Shown one piece after another: positions 19,745 to 30,372 of a stretch of DNA of 64,000 nucleotides. Below the pieces are notes generated by a model. It did no database searches and had not been told where the DNA came from. It was given only the letters and a program-made list of their open reading frames with translations. The position numbers were made by a program, and so were the translations under genes. The stretch lies in the NCBI RefSeq assembly GCF_001590925.1, contig NZ_BCTU01000001.1, forward strand, positions 1 through 64,000. The letters are read 5' to 3'. Source of the stretch: Serratia plymuthica NBRC 102599. GTDB taxonomy: Bacteria; Pseudomonadota; Gammaproteobacteria; Enterobacterales; Enterobacteriaceae. The number at the start of each line of letters is the position of its first letter. Position 1 is the first letter of the stretch.

Positions 19745-20718
19745 GCTGGTTTACCCCTGAGGTGATCGACATTCTGATCTCCATTCTTAAAGCGGTAGTG
19801 ATCCTGCTGGTCGTAGTGAGCTGTGGGGCATTCATGAGCTTCGGCGAACGCCGTCTGCTCGGCCTGTTCCAGAACCGTTATGGACCGAACCGTGTCGGCT
19901 GGGGCGGCTCGTTGCAGCTGGTCGCCGACATGATCAAAATGTTCTTCAAGGAAGACTGGGTACCGAAATTCTCCGACCGGGTGATCTTCACCCTGGCGCC
20001 GATGATCGCCTTTACTTCCCTGTTGCTGGCATTTGCCATCGTCCCGGTCAGCCCGACCTGGGCGGTGTCCGACCTCAACATCGGTATTCTGTTCTTCCTG
20101 ATGATGGCCGGCCTGGCGGTTTACGCCGTGCTGTTCGCCGGCTGGTCGAGCAACAACAAATACTCGCTGTTGGGGGCGATGCGTGCTTCTGCGCAAACCC
20201 TGAGCTACGAAGTGTTTCTCGGCCTGTCGCTGATGGGCGTTGTGATGCAGGCTGATTCGTTCAACATGCAGGCCATCGTTGAATCGCAGGCTCACGTCTG
20301 GAACGTCATTCCGCAATTCTTTGGTTTTATTACCTTTGCGATTGCCGGGGTTGCGGTGTGTCACCGTCACCCGTTTGACCAACCGGAAGCCGAGCAGGAA
20401 CTGGCTGACGGCTACCACATTGAATATTCCGGCATGAAGTTCGGTCTGTTCTTCGTGGGTGAATACATCGGTATCGTCACCGTTTCCGCCCTGATTGTGA
20501 CGTTGTTCTTCGGCGGCTGGCAGGGTCCGTTCCTGCCGCCATTCATCTGGTTCGCGCTGAAAACGGCTTTCTTCATGATGATGTTCATTCTGATTCGTGC
20601 TGCTCTGCCACGTCCGCGCTATGACCAAGTGATGTCTTTCGGCTGGAAAGTGTGCCTGCCGCTGACGCTGCTGAACATGCTGGCGACCGCCGCCGTCATT
20701 TTGTACAACGCTCAATAA
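19741..20718 (+). CDS. nuoH: NADH:quinone oxidoreductase subunit H
   Basis: A membrane subunit (325 residues) forming the quinone chamber at the junction with the peripheral arm. Eight or so hydrophobic helices are visible. Conserved loops include [22 protein letters not shown] and the acidic loop [20 protein letters not shown]. The sequence [10 protein letters not shown] matches the E-channel loop. Its first four bases overlap the nuoG stop; nuoI follows after 14 nt. Confidence 0.99.
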   Translation: MSWFTPEVIDILISILKAVVILLVVVSCGAFMSFGERRLLGLFQNRYGPNRVGWGGSLQLVADMIKMFFKEDWVPKFSDRVIFTLAPMIAFTSLLLAFAIVPVSPTWAVSDLNIGILFFLMMAGLAVYAVLFAGWSSNNKYSLLGAMRASAQTLSYEVFLGLSLMGVVMQADSFNMQAIVESQAHVWNVIPQFFGFITFAIAGVAVCHRHPFDQPEAEQELADGYHIEYSGMKFGLFFVGEYIGIVTVSALIVTLFFGGWQGPFLPPFIWFALKTAFFMMMFILIRAALPRPRYDQVMSFGWKVCLPLTLLNMLATAAVILYNAQ

Positions 20719-20732
20719 GGGGTGAATAAACC

Positions 20733-21275
20733 ATGACATTGAAAGAGTTATTGGTTGGTTTCGGCACCCAGGTGCGCAGCATTTGGATGATAGGCCTGCA
20801 CGCCTTCGCCAAGCGCGAAACCCAGATGTATCCGGAAGAACCTGTTTACCTGCCGCCGCGCTACCGTGGCCGCATCGTGCTGACGCGCGATCCGGACGGC
20901 GAAGAGCGTTGCGTGGCCTGTAACCTGTGTGCGGTTGCCTGCCCGGTTGGCTGTATCTCGCTGCAAAAAGCAGAACAGAAAGACGGCCGTTGGTATCCGG
21001 AGTTCTTCCGCATCAACTTCTCGCGCTGCATTTTCTGCGGCCTGTGCGAAGAAGCTTGCCCGACCACCGCAATCCAGCTGACGCCGGATTTCGAAATGGG
21101 TGAGTTCAAGCGCCAGGATCTGGTGTACGAAAAAGAAGATCTGTTGATCTCGGGGCCGGGTAAATATCCGGAATATAACTTCTACCGGATGGCCGGTATG
21201 GCGATTGACGGCAAAGCCAAGGGCGAAGCCGAAAATGAAGCCAAACCGATCGACGTCAAAGGTCTGTTGCCTTAA
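20733..21275 (+). CDS. nuoI: NADH:quinone oxidoreductase subunit I
   Basis: NuoI is the 8Fe ferredoxin subunit with clusters N6a and N6b that wires NuoG to NuoB. Both CxxCxxCxxxCP motifs are present: [15 protein letters not shown] (about residues 60-74) and [15 protein letters not shown] (about 99-113). It is 180 residues long, as in E. coli. An N-terminal amphipathic helix lies on the membrane. An AAGGAG that overlaps the nuoI stop serves nuoJ. Confidence 0.99.
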   Translation: MTLKELLVGFGTQVRSIWMIGLHAFAKRETQMYPEEPVYLPPRYRGRIVLTRDPDGEERCVACNLCAVACPVGCISLQKAEQKDGRWYPEFFRINFSRCIFCGLCEEACPTTAIQLTPDFEMGEFKRQDLVYEKEDLLISGPGKYPEYNFYRMAGMAIDGKAKGEAENEAKPIDVKGLLP

Positions 21276-21288
21276 GGAGCCAGCAAGC

Positions 21289-21849
21289 ATGGAAATTGCC
21301 TTTTATCTGGCAGGGTTGATTGCGATTGTCGCGACGATTCGCGTGATCTCGCATACCAATCCTGTGCATGCGTTGCTGTATCTGATCGTCTCGTTACTGG
21401 CGATCTCTGCAGTCTTTTTCTCACTCGGCGCGTACTTTGCCGCCGCGCTGGAAATCATCGTTTACGCCGGTGCCATCATGGTGCTGTTCGTGTTCGTGGT
21501 GATGATGCTGAACCTCGGCAACGCGGTACAGCAGCAGGAGCGCGAGTGGCTGAAGCCGTCGGTGTGGATCGGGCCTGGTCTGATGTCGCTGGCGCTGTTG
21601 GTGGTGCTGATTGTCGCTATCCGCAGCCTGTCCGATCAGGGCATCAGCGGTGAGATGGTTGACGCTAAAGCTGTGGGGATCAGCCTGTTCGGTCCTTACG
21701 TTCTGGCGGTTGAACTGGCTTCAATGCTGCTGTTGGCAGGTCTGGTTGTTGCCTTCCACATTGGCCGCGAGCACAAACCGGGCGAAGTGTTGAGCAACGC
21801 GCCGGCCAGTAGCGAAATGGCGAGAAGAAAATCGGAGGAGCAAGCATGA
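21289..21849 (+). CDS. nuoJ: NADH:quinone oxidoreductase subunit J
   Basis: A membrane subunit (186 residues; E. coli 184) with five hydrophobic helices, including the conserved [22 protein letters not shown]-like helix 3 (here [16 protein letters not shown]). I placed the start at the ATG at 21289 ([10 protein letters not shown]), 9 nt after AAGGAG; an in-frame upstream ATG at 21205 lies inside nuoI and is unlikely. The stop overlaps nuoK (ATGA). It lies between NuoA/NuoH and NuoK in the membrane arm. Confidence 0.97.
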   Translation: MEIAFYLAGLIAIVATIRVISHTNPVHALLYLIVSLLAISAVFFSLGAYFAAALEIIVYAGAIMVLFVFVVMMLNLGNAVQQQEREWLKPSVWIGPGLMSLALLVVLIVAIRSLSDQGISGEMVDAKAVGISLFGPYVLAVELASMLLLAGLVVAFHIGREHKPGEVLSNAPASSEMARRKSEEQA

Positions 21850-22148
21850 TCCCTCTTCAACATGGTCTGATCCTGGCGGCGATCCTGTTCGTGCTCGGCC
21901 TGACCGGGCTGACGCTCCGTCGCAACCTGCTGTTTATGTTGATCAGCCTGGAAGTGATGATTAACGCCGCAGCTTTGGCGTTTATCGTGGCGGGCAGCTA
22001 TTGGGGCCAACCGGACGGGCAGGTGATGTATATCCTGGCGATCAGCCTGGCGGCTGCCGAGGCCAGCATTGGCCTGGCGTTGCTGCTGCAGCTCTACCGT
22101 CGTCGTCATACCCTGAATATCGATACTGTCAGTGAGATGCGCGGATGA
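21846..22148 (+). CDS. nuoK: NADH:quinone oxidoreductase subunit K
   Basis: A 100-residue, three-helix membrane subunit related to MrpC. The key glutamates are visible in [12 protein letters not shown] (helix 2) and in [14 protein letters not shown] (helix 3); they belong to the proton-translocating chain of charged residues. It overlaps nuoJ and nuoL by four bases on each side, so all three are translationally coupled. The length equals that of E. coli. Confidence 0.99.
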   Translation: MIPLQHGLILAAILFVLGLTGLTLRRNLLFMLISLEVMINAAALAFIVAGSYWGQPDGQVMYILAISLAAAEASIGLALLLQLYRRRHTLNIDTVSEMRG

Positions 22149-23992
22149 ACCTATTATATTTAACTATTCTGCTACCGCTGATCGGGTTCCTGCTGTTGGC
22201 ATTTTCCCGTGGCCGCTGGTCTGAAAACGTCTCGGCGACCGTCGGGGTAGGCTCTATCGGCCTGGCTGCGCTGGTTACGGTGCATGTGGCGATGGATTTC
22301 TTCGCCCAGAAAGCCACCGGCGTGCAGCTGTTTGAGCAAAGCCTGTGGAACTGGATGACCGTCGGCAACTTCAATATCGGCGTGACGCTGACGCTGGACG
22401 GCCTGTCGCTGACCATGCTGTCTGTGGTTACCGGCGTCGGTTTCTTCATCCACATGTTCGCTTCCTGGTACATGCGCGGTGAAGAGGGGTATTCGCGCTT
22501 CTTCGCTTACACCAACCTGTTTATCGCCAGCATGGTGATATTGGTACTGGCAGACAACCTGTTGCTGATGTACCTGGGCTGGGAAGGCGTGGGCCTGTGC
22601 AGCTACCTGTTGATCGGTTTCTACTACAAGGATCCGGCCAACGGCGCGGCGGCGATGAAAGCCTTTATCGTGACCCGCGTCGGCGACGTGTTCCTGGCGT
22701 TCGCGCTGTTCATTCTCTACAACGAGCTGGGCACGCTGAACATCCGCGAACTGATGATTCTGGCACCGCAGAAGCTGGCCGTCGGCGATACCGCCATCAC
22801 CTGGGCTACCCTGATGCTGCTGGGCGGCGCGGTCGGTAAATCGGCGCAGCTGCCGTTGCAGACCTGGCTGGCTGACGCAATGGCGGGCCCAACCCCGGTT
22901 TCAGCGCTGATCCACGCTGCGACCATGGTAACCGCCGGTGTTTACCTGATTGCCCGTACTCACGGCCTGTTCCTGATGGCGCCGGAAGTGCTGCATCTGG
23001 TGGGTATCGTCGGGGCTGTGACCCTGGTGCTGGCCGGCTTTGCCGCGCTGGTGCAGACCGACATCAAACGCGTGCTTGCTTACTCCACCATGAGCCAGAT
23101 TGGCTACATGTTCCTGGCGTTGGGCGTGCAGGCGTGGGATGCGGCGATCTTCCACCTGATGACCCACGCGTTCTTCAAGGCGTTGCTGTTCCTGTCTTCC
23201 GGTTCGGTGATCCTGGCCTGCCATCATGAGCAGAACATCTTCAAGATGGGCGGCCTGCGCAAGAGCATTCCGCTGGTTTACGTCTGCTTCCTGGTGGGTG
23301 GCGCTGCGCTGTCGGCGTTGCCGCTGATCACCGCCGGCTTCTTCAGTAAGGATGAGATCCTGGCGGGCGCAATGGCGAACGGTCACCTCAACCTGATGAT
23401 TGCCGGTCTGGTCGGGGCGTTCATGACCTCGCTCTACACCTTCCGTATGATTTTCATCGTGTTCCATGGCGAAGAGAAAATCAAAGCGCATGCCGGTAAA
23501 GGCATCACTCACCACCTGCCGCTGTTGGTTCTGCTGGTTCTGTCCACCTTCGTTGGCGCGATGATCGTTCCGCCATTGCAGGGCGTACTGCCGGATACCA
23601 CCGAGCTGGCGCACGGCAGCGTGCTGCAACTGGAAATTACCTCAGGCGTGGTGGCTATCGCCGGTATCCTGCTGGCGGCAGCGCTGTGGTTGGGCAAACG
23701 CAGCCTGGTCACCAGCATCGCTAAAAGCGCGCCGGGGCGTTTCTTCTCGACCTGGTGGTTCCATGCCTGGGGCTTCGATTGGCTGTATGACAAAGTCTTC
23801 GTCAAGCCTTACCTGGGCATTGCGAAACTGCTGCAGCGCGATCCGCTGAACTCGATGATGAACCTGCCGGCCATTTTCTCCCGCTGGGGGAACCGTGGCC
23901 TGACGGTGAGCGAGAACGGCCAGGTGCGTTGGTATATAGCGTCTATGGGTGTGGGTGCAGTGGTCGTATTGGCGCTGTTGATAATAATTTAA
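22145..23992 (+). CDS. nuoL: NADH:quinone oxidoreductase subunit L
   Basis: The distal antiporter-like subunit of the membrane arm (615 residues). Expected motifs are present: [18 protein letters not shown] with the essential Glu, [35 protein letters not shown] and [18 protein letters not shown]. The long C-terminal segment (from about residue 500) is the lateral helix that braces NuoM and NuoN. It starts inside the nuoK stop. A 185-nt gap containing an ERIC-like element follows, unlike the tight spacing between nuoG and nuoL. Confidence 0.99.
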   Translation: MNLLYLTILLPLIGFLLLAFSRGRWSENVSATVGVGSIGLAALVTVHVAMDFFAQKATGVQLFEQSLWNWMTVGNFNIGVTLTLDGLSLTMLSVVTGVGFFIHMFASWYMRGEEGYSRFFAYTNLFIASMVILVLADNLLLMYLGWEGVGLCSYLLIGFYYKDPANGAAAMKAFIVTRVGDVFLAFALFILYNELGTLNIRELMILAPQKLAVGDTAITWATLMLLGGAVGKSAQLPLQTWLADAMAGPTPVSALIHAATMVTAGVYLIARTHGLFLMAPEVLHLVGIVGAVTLVLAGFAALVQTDIKRVLAYSTMSQIGYMFLALGVQAWDAAIFHLMTHAFFKALLFLSSGSVILACHHEQNIFKMGGLRKSIPLVYVCFLVGGAALSALPLITAGFFSKDEILAGAMANGHLNLMIAGLVGAFMTSLYTFRMIFIVFHGEEKIKAHAGKGITHHLPLLVLLVLSTFVGAMIVPPLQGVLPDTTELAHGSVLQLEITSGVVAIAGILLAAALWLGKRSLVTSIAKSAPGRFFSTWWFHAWGFDWLYDKVFVKPYLGIAKLLQRDPLNSMMNLPAIFSRWGNRGLTVSENGQVRWYIASMGVGAVVVLALLIII

Positions 23993-24034
23993 AGCATTTA
24001 TCGGGCATAGCTCTGTGCTATGTACAATGTTTTA

Positions 24035-24156
24035 TACCGTATGGATTTCGCGTTGTAGCTAGGCGGCAAGTGCGAGCATCCCCTGGGGCTTACTTAGGTA
24101 AGTGACAGGGGTAAACGCCCGCAGCCAACAAGGCTACAGCGTGAAAGACAACGGTA
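24035..24156 (+). repeat. ERIC-like (IRU) intergenic repeat within the nuo operon
   Basis: About 122 nt with inverted ends: TACCGTATGGATTTCGCGTT at the left and, at the right, the inverted form of TACCGTTGTCTTTCACGC. The centre contains CATCCCCTGGGGCTTAC and GGTAAGTGACAGGGGTAAACG-like sequence, matching the well-known ERIC1/ERIC2 core (AAGTAAGTGACTGGGGTGAG type) with a few substitutions. ERIC elements are about 127 bp, non-coding and confined to transcribed intergenic DNA of enterobacteria and vibrios. This copy fills most of the nuoL-nuoM gap and ends 21 nt before nuoM. Confidence 0.85.
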
Positions 24157-24177
24157 GAATAAGGGACACAAAACGCC

Positions 24178-25707
24178 ATGCTATTACCTTGGCTAATTCT
24201 TATCCCCTTTATTGGCGGTCTGCTGTGCTGGCAGTTTGAGCGCTTCGGTACTAAGGTGCCGCGCTGGATTGCGTTGATCGCAATGGGGCTGACATTGGCG
24301 CTTTCTCTGCATCTGTGGATGCAGGGTGGCTACACGTTGACTACGCCGAAAGGCATCCCGCAATGGCAGTCTGAATTCCTGCTGCCGTGGATCCCTCGCT
24401 TCGGTATTTCCATCCACCTGGCGCTGGACGGACTTTCACTGCTGATGGTGGTGCTGACCGGCCTGCTGGGTGTGTTGGCTATCCTCTGTTCCTGGCGTGA
24501 AATCCAGAAATACCAGGGCTTCTTCCACCTGAACCTGCTGTGGATCCTGGGTGGGGTAATCGGCGTGTTCCTCGCCATCGACATGTTCCTGTTCTTCTTC
24601 TTCTGGGAAATGATGTTGGTGCCGATGTACTTCCTGATCGCCCTGTGGGGCCACAAGGCGTCGGACGGTAAAACCCGTATCACCGCGGCCACCAAATTCT
24701 TCATCTATACCCAGGCCAGCGGTCTGGTGATGCTGATTGCGATTATGGGCCTGGTGTTCGTGCACTACAATGCGACCGGCGTGTGGACCTTCGATTATGA
24801 AGATCTGCTGCAAACGCCAATGTCGCACAACGTGCAATATCTGCTGATGCTGGGCTTCTTCATCGCCTTCGCGGTGAAAATGCCGGTGGTGCCGTTGCAC
24901 GGCTGGCTGCCTGATGCGCATAGCCAGGCGCCAACCGCAGGTTCCGTTGACCTGGCGGGGATCTTGCTGAAGACGGCGGCCTACGGCATGCTGCGTTTCA
25001 GCCTGCCGTTGTTCCCGGAAGCGTCACACGAGTTTGCGCCAATCGCCATGTGGCTGGGCGTGGTCGGTATCTTCTACGGTGCCTGGATGGCGTTCGCGCA
25101 GACCGACATTAAACGTCTGATCGCTTACACCTCGGTATCGCACATGGGCTTTGTGCTGATCGCCATCTACACTGGCAGCCAACTGGCTTACCAGGGCGCG
25201 GTGATTCAGATGATTGCGCACGGCCTGTCTGCGGCCGGCATGTTCATCATCTGTGGCCAGTTGTACGAACGTCTGCATACCCGTGACATGCGCGAGATGG
25301 GCGGCCTGTGGGGGCGTATCAAGTACATCCCTGCGCTGTCGCTGTTCTTCGCGGTAGCCACCTTGGGGATGCCGGGGACCGGTAACTTCGTCGGCGAATT
25401 CATGATCCTGTTCGGCAGCTTCCAGGTGGTGCCGGTGATCACCGTGATTTCTACCTTCGGTCTGGTGTTTGCTTCGGTTTACTCGTTGATCATGATGCAG
25501 CGCGCCTATTACGGCAAAGCTAAATCGGAGCAACCGTTGCCGGGCATGACCGCGCGCGAACTGTTCATCATTCTGCTGTTGGTGGTGTTGCTGGTTCTGC
25601 TGGGGGTTTACCCGCAGCCGATTCTGGACACGTCTAATGCGGCGATGAGCAACGTGCAACACTGGTTTGGTTCGTCAGTTTCAGCAATTTCAACAACAAG
25701 GCCGTAA
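24178..25707 (+). CDS. nuoM: NADH:quinone oxidoreductase subunit M
   Basis: Antiporter-like membrane subunit (509 residues, as in E. coli). Conserved Glu and Lys sites are visible in FFWEMMLVPMYFLIALWGHK and FAVKMPVVPLHGWLPDAHSQAPTAGS, and DIKRLIAYTSVSHMGFVLI is present. About 14 hydrophobic helices. AAGGGA upstream serves as ribosome-binding site, just after the ERIC-like element. nuoN starts 6 nt after the stop. Confidence 0.99.
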   Translation: MLLPWLILIPFIGGLLCWQFERFGTKVPRWIALIAMGLTLALSLHLWMQGGYTLTTPKGIPQWQSEFLLPWIPRFGISIHLALDGLSLLMVVLTGLLGVLAILCSWREIQKYQGFFHLNLLWILGGVIGVFLAIDMFLFFFFWEMMLVPMYFLIALWGHKASDGKTRITAATKFFIYTQASGLVMLIAIMGLVFVHYNATGVWTFDYEDLLQTPMSHNVQYLLMLGFFIAFAVKMPVVPLHGWLPDAHSQAPTAGSVDLAGILLKTAAYGMLRFSLPLFPEASHEFAPIAMWLGVVGIFYGAWMAFAQTDIKRLIAYTSVSHMGFVLIAIYTGSQLAYQGAVIQMIAHGLSAAGMFIICGQLYERLHTRDMREMGGLWGRIKYIPALSLFFAVATLGMPGTGNFVGEFMILFGSFQVVPVITVISTFGLVFASVYSLIMMQRAYYGKAKSEQPLPGMTARELFIILLLVVLLVLLGVYPQPILDTSNAAMSNVQHWFGSSVSAISTTRP

Positions 25708-25713
25708 TTCGCC

Positions 25714-27171
25714 ATGACAATAACTCCTCAACAACTGATCGCACTGCTACCGCTGTTGATCGTCGGATTGACGGTGGTGGTTGTGATGCTAGGCATTGCG
25801 TGGCGACGCGACCACTTTATCAACGCCACACTGACCGTGATCGGTCTAAACCTGGCGCTGCTTTCGCTGTATTTTGTCGGCCAGGCAGGCCCAATGGACG
25901 TCACCCCGCTGCTGCGGGTTGACGGCTACTCGATGTTCTATACCGGGCTGGTGATACTGGCGAGCCTGGCGACCTGTACCTTCGCCTATCCATGGCTGGT
26001 GGGTTACCCGGACAACCGCGAAGAGTTCTACCTGCTGGTGCTGATTGCCACGCTGGGTGGCATTCTGTTGGCTAGCGCCAACCACCTGGCGTCGCTGTTC
26101 CTCGGTATTGAACTGATCTCGCTGCCGCTGTTCGGCCTGGTGGGTTACGCCTACCGCCAGAAGCGTCCGCTGGAAGCCGCTATCAAGTACATGCTGCTGT
26201 CCGCTGCGGCTTCGTCATTCCTGCTGTTCGGTATGGCGCTGTTGTATGCCGAGTCCGGTGATCTGTCGCTGGCCGGTCTGGGCAAGAGCCTGCACGAAAA
26301 CATGATGCATCAACCGCTGATCCTGGCCGGTATGGGCATGATGATTGTGGGTCTGGGCTTCAAGCTGTCTCTGGTGCCGTTCCAACTGTGGACGCCGGAT
26401 GTGTATCAGGGGGCGCCTGCGCCGGTCTCTACCTTCCTGGCCACTGCCAGCAAGATTGCGATCTTCGCCGTAGTGATGCGTCTGTTCCTGTATGCCCCGG
26501 CCGCCGACAGCGAAGCGCTGCGTATGGTGCTGTCGATCATTGCCGTCGGTTCAATTCTGTTCGGCAACCTGATGGCCATCAGCCAGACCAACATCAAGCG
26601 TCTGCTGGGTTACTCGTCGATCGCCCACCTGGGTTATCTGCTGGTGGCGTTGATTGCGGTGCAAACCCATCAACTGTCGCTGGAAACCGCCGGTGTTTAC
26701 CTGGCCGGTTACCTGTTCAGCAGCCTGGGCGCGTTCGGTGTGGTTAGCCTGATGTCCAGCCCGTACCGTGGCCCGGACGCCGATTCGCTGTTCTCCTACC
26801 GTGGTCTGTTCTGGCATAAGCCGATTCTTTCCGCGGTCATGACGGTGATGATGCTGTCTCTGGCCGGTATCCCGATGACCTTGGGCTTTATCGGTAAGTT
26901 CTTCGTTATCGCGATGGGCGTCAGCGCTCACCTGTGGTGGCTGACCGGTGCTGTGGTACTGGGCAGTGCCATCGGTTTGTACTACTACCTGCGTGTGACC
27001 GTCAGCCTGTTCCTCAGCGCGCCGGAAGCTCTGCAACGCGATACCCCGAACAACTGGGCGTTGACTGCAGGCGGTGTGGTAGTGCTGATCTCCGCCGCGT
27101 TGGTGCTGCTGTTGGGTGTCTACCCTCAGCCGCTGATTACGCTGGTGCAGATGGCGCAGCCGATGTTCTGA
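25714..27171 (+). CDS. nuoN: NADH:quinone oxidoreductase subunit N
   Basis: Antiporter-like membrane subunit next to NuoK (485 residues; E. coli 485). Signatures include [40 protein letters not shown] and [19 protein letters not shown]. It is the last gene of the operon and is followed by a strong terminator. Confidence 0.99.
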   Translation: MTITPQQLIALLPLLIVGLTVVVVMLGIAWRRDHFINATLTVIGLNLALLSLYFVGQAGPMDVTPLLRVDGYSMFYTGLVILASLATCTFAYPWLVGYPDNREEFYLLVLIATLGGILLASANHLASLFLGIELISLPLFGLVGYAYRQKRPLEAAIKYMLLSAAASSFLLFGMALLYAESGDLSLAGLGKSLHENMMHQPLILAGMGMMIVGLGFKLSLVPFQLWTPDVYQGAPAPVSTFLATASKIAIFAVVMRLFLYAPAADSEALRMVLSIIAVGSILFGNLMAISQTNIKRLLGYSSIAHLGYLLVALIAVQTHQLSLETAGVYLAGYLFSSLGAFGVVSLMSSPYRGPDADSLFSYRGLFWHKPILSAVMTVMMLSLAGIPMTLGFIGKFFVIAMGVSAHLWWLTGAVVLGSAIGLYYYLRVTVSLFLSAPEALQRDTPNNWALTAGGVVVLISAALVLLLGVYPQPLITLVQMAQPMF

Positions 27172-27187
27172 TAGGCATCAAGGCAGT

Positions 27188-27214
27188 AAAAAAGGTCGCT
27201 TCGGCGACCTTTTT
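27188..27214 (+). terminator. Rho-independent terminator of the nuo operon
   Basis: AAAGGTCG (27191-27198) pairs with CGACCTTT (27205-27212) around CTTCGG, with A-rich and T-rich flanks. It is symmetric and may also serve the convergent LysR gene. Confidence 0.92.
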
Positions 27215-27246
27215 CTATTGGGGCGGGGCAGGGACGGGTGAGAGAA

Positions 27247-28122
27247 TCAGCCTGGGTTATTTTTAAACGACGCTTCCAGCGCCTGCACGACGGCGCGCAC
27301 CCGCGCAGCGCGCTGCAGGTCGGGGTGCAGCACCAGCCAGATATCCACCCAGTCCTTATTTTCCGGGAAGATGCGCACCAGGTCCGGATCCTTATCCGCC
27401 AGGAAGGAGGACAGCAGACCAATCCCCAAACCGCTCCGCGTCGCCGAGCGCAGCAGCAACTGTGAATTGCATTGCAAAACGACGTTGGGATCGATCAGCG
27501 CCTCGCCACAGAAATTATTCCAGTGGCGCGGCACCAGTTCGCGCGGAAACATCAGCAAATCGTGGCCGCGCAGGTGGTCGCCTTTGGTTGGCTGGCCGTG
27601 TTTATCGAGATAGTCTTGCGTCGCGTACATCCCCATTTCGATGGTCGCCATGCGCTTGATAATCAACTCATCAGAATCGGGCCGTGCGCCACGGATCGCC
27701 AGATCCGCGCCGCGATAAGAAATATCGGAGATATTAACCGCCGTCAGCAGTGTGACGGTGATTAATGGGTGCTGCTCACGCAAATCCTTCAACGCCGGAA
27801 TGACAAAGGCCTCGGCCATGGTGTCGGTGGTGGCGATGCGCACGTTACCGCACAGGCTGTCGTCGCCGCTGGTGGCTTTGCGGCCAATTGCCTGCACCGA
27901 GTTTTCCATATTCATTACGTCCGCCAGCATTTCCTCGCCCAGCGGACTGAGGGAAAATGATTTCGGCGTGCGGATAAACAGCTTCGATCCCAGGCTTTCT
28001 TCAAACGCGGTAATGCGTCGGCCGACAGTGGCCTGGTCGACGTGTAGTTCATTGGCGGCTTTTCGTAAAGTACCGCAGCGTGCTACTGCCAGGAAGAAGC
28101 GTGCGTCATCCCAATTCATCAT
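27247..28122 (-). CDS. LysR-family transcriptional regulator, divergent from the TPP-enzyme gene
   Basis: A 291-residue LysR regulator. The winged HTH is at residues 1-60 ([22 protein letters not shown], then [17 protein letters not shown]), followed by a linker helix and an effector-binding domain ([22 protein letters not shown] onwards). The ATG at 28122 follows AAAGGAAA. It faces away from the TPP-enzyme gene across a 337-nt gap, the usual arrangement for a LysR regulator and its target, so I infer that it controls that cluster. Its own 3' end converges on nuoN. Inducer and specific family are not recognisable to me. Confidence 0.9.
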   Translation of the reverse strand: MMNWDDARFFLAVARCGTLRKAANELHVDQATVGRRITAFEESLGSKLFIRTPKSFSLSPLGEEMLADVMNMENSVQAIGRKATSGDDSLCGNVRIATTDTMAEAFVIPALKDLREQHPLITVTLLTAVNISDISYRGADLAIRGARPDSDELIIKRMATIEMGMYATQDYLDKHGQPTKGDHLRGHDLLMFPRELVPRHWNNFCGEALIDPNVVLQCNSQLLLRSATRSGLGIGLLSSFLADKDPDLVRIFPENKDWVDIWLVLHPDLQRAARVRAVVQALEASFKNNPG

Positions 28123-28459
28123 GCCATTTCCTTTGTACAGGCTTATCGGTCTTATCAGTGTTCATTCTCGCGCAGCCGCTTTGGCTCTGGTTTTGGCTGC
28201 AAATGAAGCCCACGTATCATAATTATTTATTATGTTTCAGGATATGAATAAATGCATCAACGTGAAGCAGTTTTGCATCTTTATTTTTACTAAACAATCT
28301 TTATGCTTATCAACGTTTATGCTGTGATCTGGCGCACATTTTTGTATCAATGTTACCCTAACGCGTAAGCAGATGCGCATGAGAGCCTGTCTCTGTGGGC
28401 TAACCGCCTGGTGGGATTGACTCTGAATCAGGTTGGCCCACCACGACTGGACATGAAAA
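28123..28459. promoter_or_regulatory. Divergent control region and structured leader of the TPP-enzyme cluster
   Basis: 337 nt between the LysR gene and the TPP-enzyme gene. The left part is AT-rich and should contain the divergent promoters and LysR sites; I could not fix a T-N11-A box. The right end is GC-richer and can form a long stem, GTGGGCTAACC (28395-28405) with GGTTGGCCCAC (28431-28441; one G-T pair, 25-nt loop). An exclusive alternative is GGTGGG (28410-28415) with CCCACC (28437-28442). This lies immediately before the start codon. Confidence 0.55.
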
Positions 28460-30289
28460 ATGGAGTCTCACGCAGAGAAGTTATACACCCCCGTAGCACT
28501 GGCAACTGCGGATGGTATCAGGGTTATTGCGACGCCTGGCGCGAAAGCGGCAGAGAGAAGCAACGCTGATGTGATTATCCAGGGTCTTGAAGCACGCGGC
28601 ATTCAATACATATTCCTGGTACCGGGCAAGCTCGTGTACCCACTAATTAAATCCATTGAACATTCCGGCATTACCGGCATCGTCGGCGCTCATGAAACTG
28701 CCTGCGGTTTTATGGCCGATGGTTACGCCCGTGCCAGCCGCAAGTTCGGCGTTTGCCTCGGCATCTCCGGCCCGGGCACCATGAATTTCCTGCCGGCGAT
28801 GGCTGCGGCTCAGGCCGATAAGATCCCGGTGCTGTATCTGGCCGGCGGCATCGCTACCTATCATGAAGCGCAGGGCGCTTTTCAGGACGGCAGCAATAGT
28901 GGCATCGATGAGCTGACTATCGTCAAACCTCTGCTTTCCGCCGCCATCGAAGTGAAAAATAATCTGACGTTGCAGCATGAACTGCGGCGCAGTTTGTCTT
29001 GCCTGAACACCCAGCGTAAAGGCCGCGCTTATTTAAGCGTACCGGTCGACATGCAAAAGAAAGCGGTGGCCGGCAGTCATGCTGCAGATCCACAGCGCAC
29101 ACCACAGTGCCGCGAAGCGGCGATCGACCAGCAAGGGTTGGATCAGGTGCTGGACGATTACCTGCTGCGCGGCTTGAAAGTTGCCTGCCTGGTGGGCAAC
29201 CGCATGAATAATCCGCAGGATGCCGAACTGCTGCTGCGCCTGGCGGAGAAGTATCGTCTGCCGGTCGCCACCACGCTGTCCGGCAAGGGGGCGTTCCCTG
29301 AAGGGCACGAGCTGGCGCTTGGCCTGTATGGATTCGCCGGCCATACTCGTGCGGTGGAAACCATCAACGGCGATGACGTGGACGTACTGCTGGTGCTGGG
29401 ATGCGACCTTAGCCAGCGTGACAGCCTGAACTGGAACCCGCGGCTGCACGGCACCAAAACGCTGGTGGTGATTGACGAAGACTTTGACAAGGTCAGTTCG
29501 CACTATCAGCCGGACATGCAGATTTTCTCCAGCCTGACCGGTGGGGTACAACACCTGCTGGATGCGGTCAGCGACGACGACGCGCACCTGGCCGGTATCA
29601 AGGCGCTGCGCGATGGCTGGCTTGAACAGGTGCGTCAATTGCCGCTTGAACAGCAACTGCCTGACTTGCAGGCGCGCCAGGCCGCAGGTGAAGCCAACAT
29701 GTATCCCGGTGATGTCATCAAACGCATCCGCAGCCGCATGGACGAGGACACCAACGTGGTGGTTGACTCCGGGGCGCACCGTATCTTTATGGCCCACCAC
29801 TGGCTGGCCAGCGGGCGCGGTGATTACCACACCTCAAGCTCCCTGGCGCCGATGGGCTGGGCGATATGCGCCGGTATTGGCATCAAACTGGCGGCACCGC
29901 ACCGCGACTGCGTGGTGGTGACCGGTGACGGCTGCATGCTGATGCATGGCATGGAGATCCAGACCGCCGCTCGTTATCAGGTCAAAATGACCTTTGTCGT
30001 AATGAACAACAGCGCCCATGGTGCCATGCATATCGACACGCTTCAGAACCGTGGCGTATCGGCTGATTACACCGCTCTGCCGAGCCACGACTGGAAGTCC
30101 TTCGCCAACAGCCTGGGCGTTGCCTCCGCGAAGGCGACGACGCTGGAGGAACTGGACGAGGCGCTGGCCGCCGCGGCCGAGTATGAGGGCCCGTTCCTGA
30201 TCGAAGTGATCGTCGGAAATCATGTCGCACCCAATCGATACTATGCCGAGAGCATCGTAGAATACGAACAGCGTATCAAAGGGTTGTAA
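28460..30289 (+). CDS. Thiamine-diphosphate-dependent enzyme of the acetolactate synthase-like family
   Basis: A 609-residue protein with the three-domain POX/AHAS fold. After a non-conserved leader of about 30 residues comes the N-terminal TPP-pyrimidine domain with the activating glutamate E79 in GAHETACGFMADGYAR and ISGPGTMNFLPAMAAAQ. A central domain follows (VACLVGNRMNNP, TLSGKGAFPEGHELALGLYGF). The C-terminal diphosphate domain has the metal motif GDGCMLMHGMEIQTAARY (GDG near residue 489) ending in MNNSAHG. It therefore probably decarboxylates a 2-oxo acid or forms an acyloin. Substrate and pathway cannot be read from the sequence. It is not the usual biosynthetic AHAS: no regulatory subunit gene is adjacent and the substrate loop differs. 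It leads a probable operon with a cupin and an exporter. Confidence 0.85.
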   Translation: MESHAEKLYTPVALATADGIRVIATPGAKAAERSNADVIIQGLEARGIQYIFLVPGKLVYPLIKSIEHSGITGIVGAHETACGFMADGYARASRKFGVCLGISGPGTMNFLPAMAAAQADKIPVLYLAGGIATYHEAQGAFQDGSNSGIDELTIVKPLLSAAIEVKNNLTLQHELRRSLSCLNTQRKGRAYLSVPVDMQKKAVAGSHAADPQRTPQCREAAIDQQGLDQVLDDYLLRGLKVACLVGNRMNNPQDAELLLRLAEKYRLPVATTLSGKGAFPEGHELALGLYGFAGHTRAVETINGDDVDVLLVLGCDLSQRDSLNWNPRLHGTKTLVVIDEDFDKVSSHYQPDMQIFSSLTGGVQHLLDAVSDDDAHLAGIKALRDGWLEQVRQLPLEQQLPDLQARQAAGEANMYPGDVIKRIRSRMDEDTNVVVDSGAHRIFMAHHWLASGRGDYHTSSSLAPMGWAICAGIGIKLAAPHRDCVVVTGDGCMLMHGMEIQTAARYQVKMTFVVMNNSAHGAMHIDTLQNRGVSADYTALPSHDWKSFANSLGVASAKATTLEELDEALAAAAEYEGPFLIEVIVGNHVAPNRYYAESIVEYEQRIKGL

Positions 30290-30372
30290 GGGCGCGTCCC
30301 TGAGGCCGTCGTTAATTATCCTTTGTATCTCGCTATTTCTGTTCTTATTCACAGAGTCATGGAGCGATAACA

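Noticed and set aside
28460-30289. Assignment of the TPP enzyme as biosynthetic acetolactate synthase (ilvB/ilvG)
   Set aside because: No adjacent regulatory subunit, different context (cupin, exporter), an extra N-terminal leader and divergence in the substrate-binding segments; only the general family can be supported.
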